A stretch of DNA of 64,000 nucleotides. It comes from Lachnospiraceae bacterium. GTDB lineage: Bacteria; Bacillota; Clostridia; Lachnospirales; Lachnospiraceae. The stretch lies in assembly GCA_015057505.1 (NCBI GenBank), contig SVEG01000004.1:1-64000 (forward strand), in the 5' to 3' direction. The position numbers and the translations under genes were made by a program. Shown here piece after piece: positions 40,449-51,675 of this stretch. Each line of letters starts with the position of its first letter. The first letter of the stretch is position 1. The notes under the pieces are model-generated. The model saw only the letters and a program-made list of their open reading frames with translations, was not told the DNA's origin and searched no databases.

Positions 40449-41729
40449 ATGATAATCCATGTAGTTGCGCAGGGCGAGACCCTAAATTCAATAGCGGCTC
40501 GGTACAATGTCTCGCGAGAACAGATAATCCGCGACAATCAATTGAAATTCCCCGATCAACTGGTAGTGGGACAGACTTTAGTCATTTTAAGACGAAGACT
40601 TGTCCATACGGTTGCATTTGGGGATTCTTTGTTTAGTATTGCAAATGAATACGGTGTGAGTATTATGAATCTTTTGCAGAATAACCCGTGGCTTGCAAAC
40701 AGAGAACTTATTAGAGGAGAAAGTGTTGTAATTTCATATGATGTAACAAAAAACACGACACTTGAAACAAACGGATACGCATATCAGTATATTGACAGAA
40801 GTTTACTTAGAAGTGCGCTTCCGTACCTTACACGGCTTACAATATTCGGATACGGATTTACTGCTGAGGGTGAGCTTATTACCACGGACGACACGGAGCT
40901 TATTGCACTTGCATATGAATTTCAGACAATACCGATAATGCTTATTTCTTCAATTAATGAGGAGGGGAATTTCAGTAGTGTAAATGCTTCGGCTATGTTT
41001 AGAAATCCTGAGGCACAACGCAGACTTATAGATAATCTTTTGGAAGTGATGCGTGAAAAAGGGTATCTGGGAATAGATATTGATTTTGAGTTTATTGAGC
41101 CGGAGGACAGACAGAATTATATCGATTTTGTAAGCAGAGTAACAAATGCGATGCGTGCAAACGGTTTTTCTGTAAATGTAGATTTGGCACCGAAAACCTC
41201 TGCCGCACAGAGAGGCTTGCTGTATGAATCGCACGATTATAACGCTCTTGGTGCAATTGCTGACACAGTACTTCTCATGACTTATGAATGGGGATATCTG
41301 TACGGACCACCGATGGCTGTTGCACCAATACCGCAGGTCAGAAGAGTTCTTGATTATGCTGTTACTGCAATTCCGAGAAATAAAATATTTATGGGTATTC
41401 CTAATTATGCATATGACTGGCCACTTCCGTACGTAAGAAATCAGACTATGGCAGAAACTATCGGTAATGAGACTGCTGTAGATATTGCAAGGGAATATGG
41501 TGCGACAATATCATATGACGAGAGTGCGAAAACACCATATTTTTATTACAGAAATCTCTCGGGGCAGGAGCATGTGGTATGGTTTGAAGATGCCAGAAGC
41601 ATTAGGGAAAAGCTTTTACTTATACAGGAATATAATTTGAAAGGACCGGGATACTGGAATGTCATGAGACAATTTACACAAAATTGGCTCGTAATAAACA
41701 GCATGTTTTATATACTCAAAAGATTGTAA
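40449..41729 (+). CDS. Tandem LysM + GH18 protein, SleL/YaaH-like spore cortex lysin
   Basis: Two LysM repeats (VAQGETLNSIAARYNVS..., VAFGDSLFSIANEYGVS...); GH18 catalytic GIDIDFEF. Confidence 0.87.
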   Translation: MIIHVVAQGETLNSIAARYNVSREQIIRDNQLKFPDQLVVGQTLVILRRRLVHTVAFGDSLFSIANEYGVSIMNLLQNNPWLANRELIRGESVVISYDVTKNTTLETNGYAYQYIDRSLLRSALPYLTRLTIFGYGFTAEGELITTDDTELIALAYEFQTIPIMLISSINEEGNFSSVNASAMFRNPEAQRRLIDNLLEVMREKGYLGIDIDFEFIEPEDRQNYIDFVSRVTNAMRANGFSVNVDLAPKTSAAQRGLLYESHDYNALGAIADTVLLMTYEWGYLYGPPMAVAPIPQVRRVLDYAVTAIPRNKIFMGIPNYAYDWPLPYVRNQTMAETIGNETAVDIAREYGATISYDESAKTPYFYYRNLSGQEHVVWFEDARSIREKLLLIQEYNLKGPGYWNVMRQFTQNWLVINSMFYILKRL

Positions 41730-41824
41730 AATTTTAAAAAATAATGTATTATATACTTTGGATTTGAAATTTTTGAAGATATATCATTATGTGTGGATAT
41801 ATTAGAGAAGTAAGGAGAAGAAAC

Positions 41825-44266
41825 ATGAAAAAGAGAACTATTATCAAAAGACGTATTGTTTGCGCATTACTTGCCTCAACACTTGGCTTGGCGATGGTTT
41901 TTACAGGTTGCAATAAAGCAGATGATACACCCAAATTCACAAGACAGGCAACCGAATCACTTTCAGACAGAGGTGTTATCGGTATTGATCTTGCGGGAGA
42001 CAAGGGCGCAGAGATATATGTCGGCGCAACTGACTCAACCGGCAAAGAATATACTTCGGGAGTATATTTAAGCTGGAGACTTTTTGAGGCAGACCCCAAG
42101 GATGTTACATTTGATATTTACCGTAACGGAGAGCTTATTGCTGACAATATCAAAGTAACTAATTGTATCGACGAAAATGGCAAGTACGGAGATGTCTACA
42201 AAGTAGTAGGTTCTTCTGATGAGATACTTGGTCTTAAAGCACTTGATATTGAGGTGTGGGAGAATTATTATCAGGAAATTGAGCTTAACAGACCTGATGA
42301 AATGAATTTACCAAGAAAAGCAACGACAGCGTATTATTCGAATGATCTTTGTGTTGCTGAACTTGACAATGACGGACAGTATGAGCTTATTGTAAAATGG
42401 ATGCCTGATAATTCTCAAGACAATTCATCAGGTACAATAACAGGATATACATATATTGATGCATATGATATTGACTATAATACCGGAAAAGCAACACAGC
42501 TTTGGAGAATTAATCTTGGTCCTAATATTCGTTCCGGTGCACATTACACACAGTACCTTGTATGGGATATGGACGGAGACGGAATTTCGGAATTTGCATG
42601 TAAAACAGCTGATGCATCAACTACTTATAAATGCGTTGATGGTGAATTGGTTGAAACAGGATACATAGGTGCATGTAATGTAGATGCTATAAAAAGCGAT
42701 GATTACGGCAAGATTGAGCACGACTATAGAGACAGCGGCGGAATGATTTTGGCAGGCCCCGAGTACTTGACAATTTTCAGAGGTGACACAGGCGAAATCA
42801 TTGATACTGTAGAGTATGAACCCGGAAGAGGTACAGTAAAAGAATGGGGTGACGGATACGGCAACAGATCTGACCGTTTTCTTGCATGTGTTGCATACCT
42901 TGATGGAGAGAATCCCAGTATGGTATTTTCACGTGGTTATTATGCAAAAACAGCACTTACCGCATATCAGCTTGTAGATGGTAAGCTTACAATTCAGTAC
43001 AAGTATAATTCAGACGAGCCTATCAATAAGCTCATGGAAGAATTTAAAGTTGCATATGGGCCTGAACTTATTGCAGAATGTATTGAAAAATATAATCTTG
43101 ATCTTGAAGGCGAAAGTGACAGATATATTGAACAGATGGTAACACTTAATTATAAATGGGAGATTGAATCACAATATATGGGTCAGGGTAATCATAACTT
43201 AAGCGTTGCCGATGTTGATAATGATGGTAAAGATGAGATTATTTTCGGCTCAATGACATTTGATGATGATTTATCAGTATTATATTCATCGGGATATGGT
43301 CATGGTGATGCAATACATGTAGGCGATTTTGTTGAATCAAATCCTGGTCTCGAAATTGTACAGGCACATGAGAATTCAAATGCCAAGCATACAATAGATT
43401 TACGAGATGCGGCTACCGGTAAAGTCTTGTATGGTAAGTGGGTTGGTAAGGATAATGGCCGTGCGCTTACAGCAGATTTGGATCCAAGATATGTTGGTTC
43501 AGAACTTTGGTCAGCAGTAGACGGATTTGTACATGCAGCTGAATCAACAGAAGAGAATGATATCATTGTTTCGGATACAAGACCAAGCATCAACTTTGAT
43601 ATTCTTTGGGATGGCGATTTGCTTAGTGAATTACAGGATCATTATTTCCAAAGCAACGGATACTTTCCGATTTCAACAACAATTACTGATTGGGATTATG
43701 AAAAAGGCAAACCTGTTGAAGTATTTAATAGTACTGGTATTTTAACAAATAACGGTACAAAAGGTAATATGGGACTTGTTGCAGATATTCTAGGAGACTG
43801 GAGAGAAGAAATAGTATCAAGAGCATCAGCTAATCCGGCATCAATTCGTATTTATATGTCTGTAATTCCGACTGATTACGTAATTCCGTGCCTCATGGAA
43901 AATGAGCAGTACCGACTTGCTGTTGCATGGCAGAATACAGGATATAACCAGCCTCCGCATTTGAGTTATTCACTCACTGAAGGACTCAGAGTTCCCGAAG
44001 TGACGCTTAAAGCAGGTAAAGGCAAGATTACAGTAGAGTTTACGAATGCAAGTGACGGAAAATACGGCCATAAGATTGAAGGTTATGAGATTTACCGTGC
44101 GGAAGAAAATGGCGAATACACATTACTTGCAACGCTTAGTTCCAAGAAGAATTCCTATACAGACAAGAGCGTGACGGCAGGTAAGGATTATTCTTACAAG
44201 GTAGCCGCAATTGTAGACGGCCAAACTTCATATTTTTCATTTGAAGCAGAAGCTACGGCAAAATAA
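41825..44266 (+). CDS. Rhamnogalacturonan lyase, PL11-like lipoprotein with C-terminal FN3-like domain
   Basis: Lipobox MVFTGC; GVYLSWRLFEADPKDVTFDIYRNG, WDMDGDGISEFACKTAD, FG-GAP-like VADVDNDGKDEIIFGSM, LVADILGDWREEIVSR. Confidence 0.85.
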   Translation: MKKRTIIKRRIVCALLASTLGLAMVFTGCNKADDTPKFTRQATESLSDRGVIGIDLAGDKGAEIYVGATDSTGKEYTSGVYLSWRLFEADPKDVTFDIYRNGELIADNIKVTNCIDENGKYGDVYKVVGSSDEILGLKALDIEVWENYYQEIELNRPDEMNLPRKATTAYYSNDLCVAELDNDGQYELIVKWMPDNSQDNSSGTITGYTYIDAYDIDYNTGKATQLWRINLGPNIRSGAHYTQYLVWDMDGDGISEFACKTADASTTYKCVDGELVETGYIGACNVDAIKSDDYGKIEHDYRDSGGMILAGPEYLTIFRGDTGEIIDTVEYEPGRGTVKEWGDGYGNRSDRFLACVAYLDGENPSMVFSRGYYAKTALTAYQLVDGKLTIQYKYNSDEPINKLMEEFKVAYGPELIAECIEKYNLDLEGESDRYIEQMVTLNYKWEIESQYMGQGNHNLSVADVDNDGKDEIIFGSMTFDDDLSVLYSSGYGHGDAIHVGDFVESNPGLEIVQAHENSNAKHTIDLRDAATGKVLYGKWVGKDNGRALTADLDPRYVGSELWSAVDGFVHAAESTEENDIIVSDTRPSINFDILWDGDLLSELQDHYFQSNGYFPISTTITDWDYEKGKPVEVFNSTGILTNNGTKGNMGLVADILGDWREEIVSRASANPASIRIYMSVIPTDYVIPCLMENEQYRLAVAWQNTGYNQPPHLSYSLTEGLRVPEVTLKAGKGKITVEFTNASDGKYGHKIEGYEIYRAEENGEYTLLATLSSKKNSYTDKSVTAGKDYSYKVAAIVDGQTSYFSFEAEATAK

Positions 44267-44295
44267 TATAAATTTACAGAAGCGAGGATTTTGTT

Positions 44296-46944
44296 TTGAC
44301 ACCACAGGTAACGCCCATGATGCAACAGTATCTGGAAACAAAGGAACAATATAAAGATTGTATATTATTTTATCGTCTTGGAGATTTTTACGAGATGTTC
44401 TTTGATGATGCAATTCTTGTGTCACGTGAACTTGAGATTACGCTTACGGGAAAAAGTTGCGGACTTGAGGAACGAGCACCTATGTGTGGCGTTCCTTATC
44501 ATGCCGCCGATTCATACCTTAATAAGCTTGTTAAAAAAGGCTATAAGGTAGCAATCTGTGAGCAGGTTGAAGACCCTAAGGCTGCTAAAGGACTTGTGAA
44601 AAGAGAGGTTGTAAGAATCGTTACCCCCGGTACAAATATAAGCAGTATGGCACTTGAAGAGACTAAGAATAATTATCTTATGACAATAGTGTATGTGAGT
44701 GACTGCTACGGTGTTGCTGTTGCGGATATTTCCACAGGTGATTTCTTTATGACAGAAATATCCGATGTTAAAGTTATTTTTGATGAGATTAACAAATTCT
44801 GTCCTTCTGAAATAATTTGCAACAATGCTTTTTATATGAGTGGTGCCGACATTGATGATTTGAAAGGTCGTCTGGGAATCAGTGTGTCAGCGCTTGATAG
44901 CTGGTATTTTGATGATGAGCTTTGTAAAAAGGCTTTAAAAGAGCAATTTAAGGTTATGAGTCTTGATGGGCTTGGAATAGCCGATTATGATGCCGGAATA
45001 ATTGCTGCAGGTTCGCTTATGCAGTACCTGTTTGAGACACAGAAGACATCTCTGTCACACCTGACAAGAATTATTCCGTATTCAACAGGCAAATATATGG
45101 TCCTTGACACATCCACAAGACGTAATCTTGAACTTCTTGAGACTCTTCGTGAAAAACAAAAGAGAGGTTCCCTTTTATGGGTGCTTGACAAAACAAAGAC
45201 AGCTATGGGCGGAAGAATGTTAAGAACATTTATTGAGCAGCCACTCATAGAACGTGCAGAGATTATCAGGCGTCAGGATTGTATTGCAGAGCTTAATTCA
45301 CAGGTTATTACGAGAGAAGAGATAAGAGAGTATCTGAATCCGATTTATGACCTTGAGCGACTTATCAGCCGAATCAGCTACAAATCAGCCAATCCGCGTG
45401 ATTTGATTGCTTTTTGCGGCTCACTTGAGATGCTTCCGCATATCAAATATTTGTTAGAAAATTTTAATACTGACTTACTTAAAGAAATCAATGAAGAAAT
45501 TGACTCGCTTGAGGATGTTTATTCACTTATTAAAAATTCAATAAACGAAGAACCGCCGATTACCGTAAAGGAAGGTGGAATAATCAAAGAAGGTTACAAC
45601 GAGGAAATTGACCGTTTAAGAAGTGCCAAATCAGACGGTAAAAACTGGCTTGCAGAACTTGAAGCAAGCGAGAGAGAAAAAACGGGAATTAAGAATCTCA
45701 AAATTAAGTTTAACAGAGTGTTCGGTTATTATTTTGAGGTTACCAATTCATTCAAGGACCTTGTACCCGACTATTTTATCAGAAAACAGACACTAGCCAA
45801 TGCAGAGAGATACACCACTCCCGAGTTAAAAGACTTAGAGGATGTAATTTTAGGTGCGGAGGACAAGTTATTTTCGCTTGAATACGATTTGTTCAGCGAA
45901 ATAAGGGATACGATTGCCGGTGAAGTTATAAGAATCCAGAATACGGCAAAAGCAATTGCCAAGATAGATGTTTTCACATCACTTGCCAATGTTGCTGAGC
46001 ATAATAATTATGTTCGACCTAAGATTAACGAAAAAGGTGTTATTGACATTAAGGACGGAAGACATCCGGTTGTCGAGAAAATGATACCTAACGATATGTT
46101 TATAGCTAATGATACATTGCTTGATAATTCGTCAAACAGAATCAACATTATTACAGGTCCGAATATGGCCGGTAAATCCACATATATGCGACAGACTGCA
46201 CTTATTGTTCTTATGGCGCAGATAGGAAGTTTTGTTCCGGCTTCTTCAGCTAATATCGGAATATGCGATAGGATTTTCACGCGTGTAGGTGCATCCGATG
46301 ACCTTGCATCAGGACAGAGTACTTTTATGGTCGAAATGACAGAGGTTGCCAATATTCTAAGGAATGCAACAGCAAACAGCCTTTTGATTCTTGATGAAAT
46401 CGGTCGAGGTACAAGTACTTTTGATGGCCTCAGTATTGCATGGGCAGTTGTTGAACATATAAGCAATCCGAAGCTTCTCGGTGCCAAGACTTTGTTTGCA
46501 ACACACTATCATGAACTTACCGAACTCGAAGGTAAGCTTAACAGTGTTAATAACTATTGCATTGCAGTTAAGGAACAGGGAGACAACATAGTTTTCTTGC
46601 GTAAAATCATTAAAGGCGGCGCAGACAAGAGTTACGGTATTCAGGTTGCAAAACTTGCAGGAGTACCCGATTCTGTTATTGAGCGTGCCAAAGAGATTGT
46701 TGAAGAACTAATTAATGCCGATATTACTGCTGCAACACGTGATTTAACCGTCGGTGGCAAACAAAAGAAACCAAAAAAGCAGATATATGACGAAGTCGAT
46801 CTTGAACAGATGTCACTTTTTGATACTGTCAAGGATGATGATATTTTAAAAGAGCTTAAAGAGCTTGACATAGGAACACTTACACCTATTGAAGCCATAA
46901 ATGTACTTTACCAGTTACAGAACAAGTTAAAAAACAGATGGTAA
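44296..46944 (+). CDS. mutS: DNA mismatch repair protein MutS
   Basis: GDFYEMFFDDA, TGPNMAGKSTYMRQTALI, LDEIGRGTSTFDGLSIAWAV. Confidence 0.97.
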   Translation: MTPQVTPMMQQYLETKEQYKDCILFYRLGDFYEMFFDDAILVSRELEITLTGKSCGLEERAPMCGVPYHAADSYLNKLVKKGYKVAICEQVEDPKAAKGLVKREVVRIVTPGTNISSMALEETKNNYLMTIVYVSDCYGVAVADISTGDFFMTEISDVKVIFDEINKFCPSEIICNNAFYMSGADIDDLKGRLGISVSALDSWYFDDELCKKALKEQFKVMSLDGLGIADYDAGIIAAGSLMQYLFETQKTSLSHLTRIIPYSTGKYMVLDTSTRRNLELLETLREKQKRGSLLWVLDKTKTAMGGRMLRTFIEQPLIERAEIIRRQDCIAELNSQVITREEIREYLNPIYDLERLISRISYKSANPRDLIAFCGSLEMLPHIKYLLENFNTDLLKEINEEIDSLEDVYSLIKNSINEEPPITVKEGGIIKEGYNEEIDRLRSAKSDGKNWLAELEASEREKTGIKNLKIKFNRVFGYYFEVTNSFKDLVPDYFIRKQTLANAERYTTPELKDLEDVILGAEDKLFSLEYDLFSEIRDTIAGEVIRIQNTAKAIAKIDVFTSLANVAEHNNYVRPKINEKGVIDIKDGRHPVVEKMIPNDMFIANDTLLDNSSNRINIITGPNMAGKSTYMRQTALIVLMAQIGSFVPASSANIGICDRIFTRVGASDDLASGQSTFMVEMTEVANILRNATANSLLILDEIGRGTSTFDGLSIAWAVVEHISNPKLLGAKTLFATHYHELTELEGKLNSVNNYCIAVKEQGDNIVFLRKIIKGGADKSYGIQVAKLAGVPDSVIERAKEIVEELINADITAATRDLTVGGKQKKPKKQIYDEVDLEQMSLFDTVKDDDILKELKELDIGTLTPIEAINVLYQLQNKLKNRW

Positions 46945-46966
46945 AAGAGTAGTGGGAGAATATATA

Positions 46967-49039
46967 ATGCCTGAAATTAAAGTATTAGACCAGGAAACAA
47001 TAAATAAAATTGCGGCCGGTGAAGTTATTGACCGGCCTGCTTCCGTTGTTAAAGAGTTGCTTGAAAATGCTATTGATGCGAAGTCTTCTGCGGTAACGGT
47101 CGAAATAAAAGACGGCGGAATTTCGCTTATAAGAATCACCGACAATGGTTGCGGTTTTGAAAAAGAGCAGATTCCGGTAGCTTTTCTTCGTCATTCTACA
47201 AGCAAAATCAAATCGATTGAAGATTTGGCGACTGTTTCATCGCTCGGATTCAGAGGCGAGGCTCTTTCAAGTATTGCGGCAGTTGCACAGGTAGAACTTA
47301 TAACTAAGCCGCAAGGCGTGTTAAACGGCTTCAGATATCAGATAGAAGGTGGCAAAGAAAAAAGCCTTGAAGAGATAGGGGCGCCGGAAGGAACAACTTT
47401 TATTGTAAGAAATCTATTTTATAACACGCCCGCGAGACGCAAGTTTTTAAAAACGCCTGTTACAGAAGCGGGATATATAGCAGACGTGGTTGAGAAAATT
47501 GCTCTGTCACATCCTGAGGTTTCTATTCGTTTTATTAATAATGGACAGACTAAACTTCATACCACAGGCAATGGTAAAATTAAGGATATAATTTATAATG
47601 TGTACGGCAGAGAGATTACGGCGGCTCTTTTACCTGTTGAATTTTCGTCAAATAATGTGTCGATGACAGGATTTATCGGCAAGCCGATTCTTTCAAGAGG
47701 TAACCGTGCATATGAGAATTATTTTATAAACGGTCGTTATATTAAGAGTAATCTTATATCCAAGGCAATTGAAGAGGGTTATCATGGATATATGATGCAG
47801 CATAAGTATCCGTTTACGGTTCTGCATATTGACATAGAATCTTCATTGCTTGATGTTAATGTACATCCGTCAAAGATGGAACTTCGTTTCCGTAATGCAG
47901 AAGAGATTTACCAGAATATTATTAATGCAATAAGATATGCTCTTACACACAAAGAACTGATACCTGAGGTCAGTGCTCCAACACCGAAACCTGCACAGCA
48001 GCAAACGACGCAACACGTGCAAACACAGCAAAGTAAGACTGTTATTGTAGACAAGCGAGAAGATAATGTACAGGAACATCTAAAACAGGAGCTGCAAAAA
48101 AAAGAAGAGATTAAGCATGTAAAGCAAGAACCGATTAAGAAAGAACGTGCTCCAGAAGTATTTGAGGTAAACAGAATTGCTGCCAATATTAAAAAGACGG
48201 ATGAATCACTTTATACAGGAAAGGCGGTTCAGGGACAACTGCCTGTGATTAAGGAAACTGTTGCAACAGATGAAAAACATCTTACGGTAGTTAAAGAGGA
48301 AAGTTTATACAATGTCGGCAAAAATACTGTTGTTGGGTCTGCACCGATAATAGTTCAAAAGGTGGAATCGCTATCACAGGAACAGCCTAAAACAGAGCAG
48401 ATAATTGCAACTGAGCAGATGTCACTTTTTACGGGCGAAAAGCTTTTAAGTGAGCAGGGCATCAAAAAGCAAAAGATAATAGGCCAGTTATTTGATACTT
48501 ACTGGCTTGTTGAGTTTGAGGACAAGCTGTTTATTATTGATCAGCATGCAGCTCATGAAAAAATTTTATATGAGCGTACACTTAAAAATCTTGAAGCCAA
48601 AGTTTTTACTTCACAACAGATTTCTCCGCCTATTATCATAACACTTTCAATGCATGAAGAAGAACACCTTAGGAATTACATGAAGTATTTTGAAGAAATT
48701 GGTTTCGAGATAGAACATTTTGGCGGAAGGGAATATTCTATAAGGGCTGTTCCTGACAATCTGTACGGACTTGCGCAAAAGGATTTATTTATTGAAATGC
48801 TTGATTCACTTGCAGCAGACATAAAGCATACGGATAATAATATGGTACTTGATAAAATTGCTTCTATGTCCTGTAAAGCTGCTGTAAAAGGAAATCATAA
48901 GCTTTCGTTTCTTGAAGTAGAGAATCTTATAAACGAGCTTTTGACACTTGATAATCCGTATAATTGCCCGCATGGACGACCTACGATTATCTCTATGAGT
49001 CAATATGAAATCGAGAAAAAATTCAAAAGGATTATATGA
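46967..49039 (+). CDS. mutL: DNA mismatch repair protein MutL
   Basis: INKIAAGEVIDRPASVVKELLENAIDA, DNGCGF, GFRGEALSSIAAVA. Confidence 0.96.
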   Translation: MPEIKVLDQETINKIAAGEVIDRPASVVKELLENAIDAKSSAVTVEIKDGGISLIRITDNGCGFEKEQIPVAFLRHSTSKIKSIEDLATVSSLGFRGEALSSIAAVAQVELITKPQGVLNGFRYQIEGGKEKSLEEIGAPEGTTFIVRNLFYNTPARRKFLKTPVTEAGYIADVVEKIALSHPEVSIRFINNGQTKLHTTGNGKIKDIIYNVYGREITAALLPVEFSSNNVSMTGFIGKPILSRGNRAYENYFINGRYIKSNLISKAIEEGYHGYMMQHKYPFTVLHIDIESSLLDVNVHPSKMELRFRNAEEIYQNIINAIRYALTHKELIPEVSAPTPKPAQQQTTQHVQTQQSKTVIVDKREDNVQEHLKQELQKKEEIKHVKQEPIKKERAPEVFEVNRIAANIKKTDESLYTGKAVQGQLPVIKETVATDEKHLTVVKEESLYNVGKNTVVGSAPIIVQKVESLSQEQPKTEQIIATEQMSLFTGEKLLSEQGIKKQKIIGQLFDTYWLVEFEDKLFIIDQHAAHEKILYERTLKNLEAKVFTSQQISPPIIITLSMHEEEHLRNYMKYFEEIGFEIEHFGGREYSIRAVPDNLYGLAQKDLFIEMLDSLAADIKHTDNNMVLDKIASMSCKAAVKGNHKLSFLEVENLINELLTLDNPYNCPHGRPTIISMSQYEIEKKFKRII

Positions 49040-49983
49040 TGAAGAAACCTCTTATTATTCTTACAGGACCAACTGCCGTAGGAAAAACAGCGCTTTCCAT
49101 TGCGCTCGCTAAGGCTGTTAACGGTGAGATTATCAGTGCTGATTCGATACAAGTGTATAAGTATATGGATATCGGTTCAGCCAAAATCAAGCCCGAAGAA
49201 ATGCAAGGTATTAAACATTATTTGGTTGATGAGATAGAACCTGATGAAGAGTTTAATGTTATGCTTTTTCAAAAGTATGCCAACGAATATATCAGGCAGA
49301 TTCGCGCAAAAGGTAAAATACCGATTATTGTCGGAGGCACCGGATTTTATATCCAGGCGGTGCTTTACGGAATAAATTTTACTGAGCACGAGACTGATAC
49401 AATATACCGTGATGAGCTAACAAGACTTTCCGAGGAACACGGACCGGAATTTTTGTATGAGCGTTTAAAAGAAGTTGACCCGGAATATGCAGATATAGTT
49501 CATGCCAACAACCAAAAGCGTGTAATACGTGCGCTTGAATATTATCACCAGACAGGGCAAAAGTTTTCTGAACATAATGAAGAACAGCGTGAAAACGAAT
49601 CACCGTATAATTTCGCATATTTTGTACTTACTGATGAGCGCGAACGTTTATATAACAGAATAGAACAGAGAATAGATATAATGCTTAAAGAAGGTCTTGT
49701 GGACGAAGTTAAAGGACTGCTTGACAGCGGCTATACAAGAGAACTCGTTTCTATGCAGGGACTTGGCTATAAAGAAATCGCCGCATATCTTGAAGGAGAG
49801 ATAACACTTGATGAAGCTGTTTATATTCTTAAGCGCGATACAAGACATTTTGCAAAGAGGCAGCTTACATGGTTTCGTCGCGAAAAAGAAGTGACATTTA
49901 TCGACAAAGCCAAAGCAAATTATGATGATAAAGTAATACTTGAAGAGATGCTTCAGGTTTTAAATGAGAAAGGAATTATTTAG
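49036..49983 (+). CDS. miaA: tRNA dimethylallyltransferase
   Basis: LTGPTAVGKTALSIALAKAVNGEIISADSIQVYKYMDIGSAK; overlaps mutL by 4 nt. Confidence 0.95.
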   Translation: MMKKPLIILTGPTAVGKTALSIALAKAVNGEIISADSIQVYKYMDIGSAKIKPEEMQGIKHYLVDEIEPDEEFNVMLFQKYANEYIRQIRAKGKIPIIVGGTGFYIQAVLYGINFTEHETDTIYRDELTRLSEEHGPEFLYERLKEVDPEYADIVHANNQKRVIRALEYYHQTGQKFSEHNEEQRENESPYNFAYFVLTDERERLYNRIEQRIDIMLKEGLVDEVKGLLDSGYTRELVSMQGLGYKEIAAYLEGEITLDEAVYILKRDTRHFAKRQLTWFRREKEVTFIDKAKANYDDKVILEEMLQVLNEKGII

Positions 49984-49985
49984 TA

Positions 49986-51272
49986 ATGACAGAGAGTACA
50001 AAGCAGATGTATCTGCAAATGGGAATAAGCGAAAATGTTTTTAATTTCTGCAACGAGATTGAAAGGACACTTTCAGGGCGTTTTAAGGAAATTGATGAGG
50101 TTGCTGAGTACAATCAGATGAAAGTGCTTAAGGCAATGCAAAAAAATCGTGTAAGTGATGTTCATTTTGCGGCAAGTACGGGTTACGGCTATAATGATAT
50201 CGGCCGTGACACTTTAGAACAGGTATACGCCGATACTTTTCATACAGAGACGGCACTTGTGCGTCCTCAGCTTACCTGCGGAACACATGCACTTACAATT
50301 GCACTGTCTGCTAATTTAAGACCCGGAGACGAACTTTATTCACCTGTAGGCAAGCCTTACGATACTTTAGAGGGTGTAATCGGAATCCGAGATTCAGTAG
50401 GTTCACTTAAAGAATACGGCGTAAGCTATAGACAAACTGATTTACTTGCGGATGGTTCATTCGATTACGATAATATAGCAAAAGCAATTAATGACAAGAC
50501 AAAACTTGTTACAATCCAACGTTCAAAGGGTTATACGACAAGACCGACTTTTTCTGTTAAGAAAATAGCAGAACTTATTGCTTTTATTAAAAAAATAAAG
50601 CCGGACGTTATTTGTATGGTTGATAACTGCTACGGCGAATTTGTTGAGACAGTAGAACCGTCAGATTTTGGTGCAGATATGATAGTTGGCTCGCTTATCA
50701 AAAATCCCGGCGGCGGACTTGCGCCAATCGGAGGTTATATTGCCGGAACCAATGAGTGTATAGAAAGATGTGCATACAGACTTAATGCACCGGGACTCGG
50801 TAAAGAAGTTGGGGCAACCCTCGGGCTTAACCAGGCATTGTATCAGGGATTTTTCCTTGCTCCGACAGTTACAGCAGGAGCACTTAAAGGTGCACTTTTT
50901 GCTTCGGCAATTTATGAGAAATTAGGCTTTAAGGTTGTTCCTAATTCAACTGAAAGCCGTCATGACATCATTCAGGCCATTGATTTTGGAAGTCCCGAGC
51001 ATGTAATAGCCTTTTGTAAGGGAATTCAATCAGCAGCACCAGTTGACAGTCATGTTGATCCGGAACCGTGGGATATGCCAGGTTACGATGCTCCTGTTAT
51101 TATGGCGGCAGGAGCATTTATACAGGGTTCATCCATTGAACTTAGTGCCGACGGACCGATTAAACCGCCGTATTCAGTGTTCTTCCAGGGTGGTCTTACA
51201 TGGTATCATGCTAAGTTTGGTATTATCAAATCATTACAGAAAATGACAGAAGCCGGATTAATAAAATTGTAG
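49986..51272 (+). CDS. Methionine gamma-lyase family / aluminium resistance-like PLP protein
   Basis: ATGYGYNDIGRDTLEQVYADTFHTETALVRPQ, VGSLIKNPGGGLAPIGGYIAG. Confidence 0.88.
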   Translation: MTESTKQMYLQMGISENVFNFCNEIERTLSGRFKEIDEVAEYNQMKVLKAMQKNRVSDVHFAASTGYGYNDIGRDTLEQVYADTFHTETALVRPQLTCGTHALTIALSANLRPGDELYSPVGKPYDTLEGVIGIRDSVGSLKEYGVSYRQTDLLADGSFDYDNIAKAINDKTKLVTIQRSKGYTTRPTFSVKKIAELIAFIKKIKPDVICMVDNCYGEFVETVEPSDFGADMIVGSLIKNPGGGLAPIGGYIAGTNECIERCAYRLNAPGLGKEVGATLGLNQALYQGFFLAPTVTAGALKGALFASAIYEKLGFKVVPNSTESRHDIIQAIDFGSPEHVIAFCKGIQSAAPVDSHVDPEPWDMPGYDAPVIMAAGAFIQGSSIELSADGPIKPPYSVFFQGGLTWYHAKFGIIKSLQKMTEAGLIKL

Positions 51273-51355
51273 AAATATTTTTATTTTTTATATACATCAA
51301 TCTTTTATTATGATAAAATAAATGATGTATATTGTCATTTAGAAAGGAGTATATT

Positions 51356-51625
51356 ATGGCACGTTCAGCATCTGCAAGAAATCCATGGGTATTACTATTA
51401 TTAATACTGGCAGGAGTAGTTCTCGGGGGTTTTTTAGGCTCGCTTGCCGAAGGTGTTTCTTTTCTAAAGTGGCTTAATTACGGGCAAAGCTTCGGTATAG
51501 GACAGGGTAATCCCGTAGTACTTGATTTAGGTGTGTTTGTAATTACATTCGGACTCAGTATCAGAATTACAATAGCAGGTATTATAGGTGTTATTTTATC
51601 GATTTTGATATATCGTATGCTGTAG
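51356..51625 (+). CDS. DUF4321-like small membrane protein
   Basis: Two TM segments; ATG at 51356 after AGAAAGGAG. Confidence 0.7.
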   Translation: MARSASARNPWVLLLLILAGVVLGGFLGSLAEGVSFLKWLNYGQSFGIGQGNPVVLDLGVFVITFGLSIRITIAGIIGVILSILIYRML

Positions 51626-51675
51626 GACGGATATAAGCTTTTAGGTGTACTTGGAGAGTATCGGAAGCATAATAT

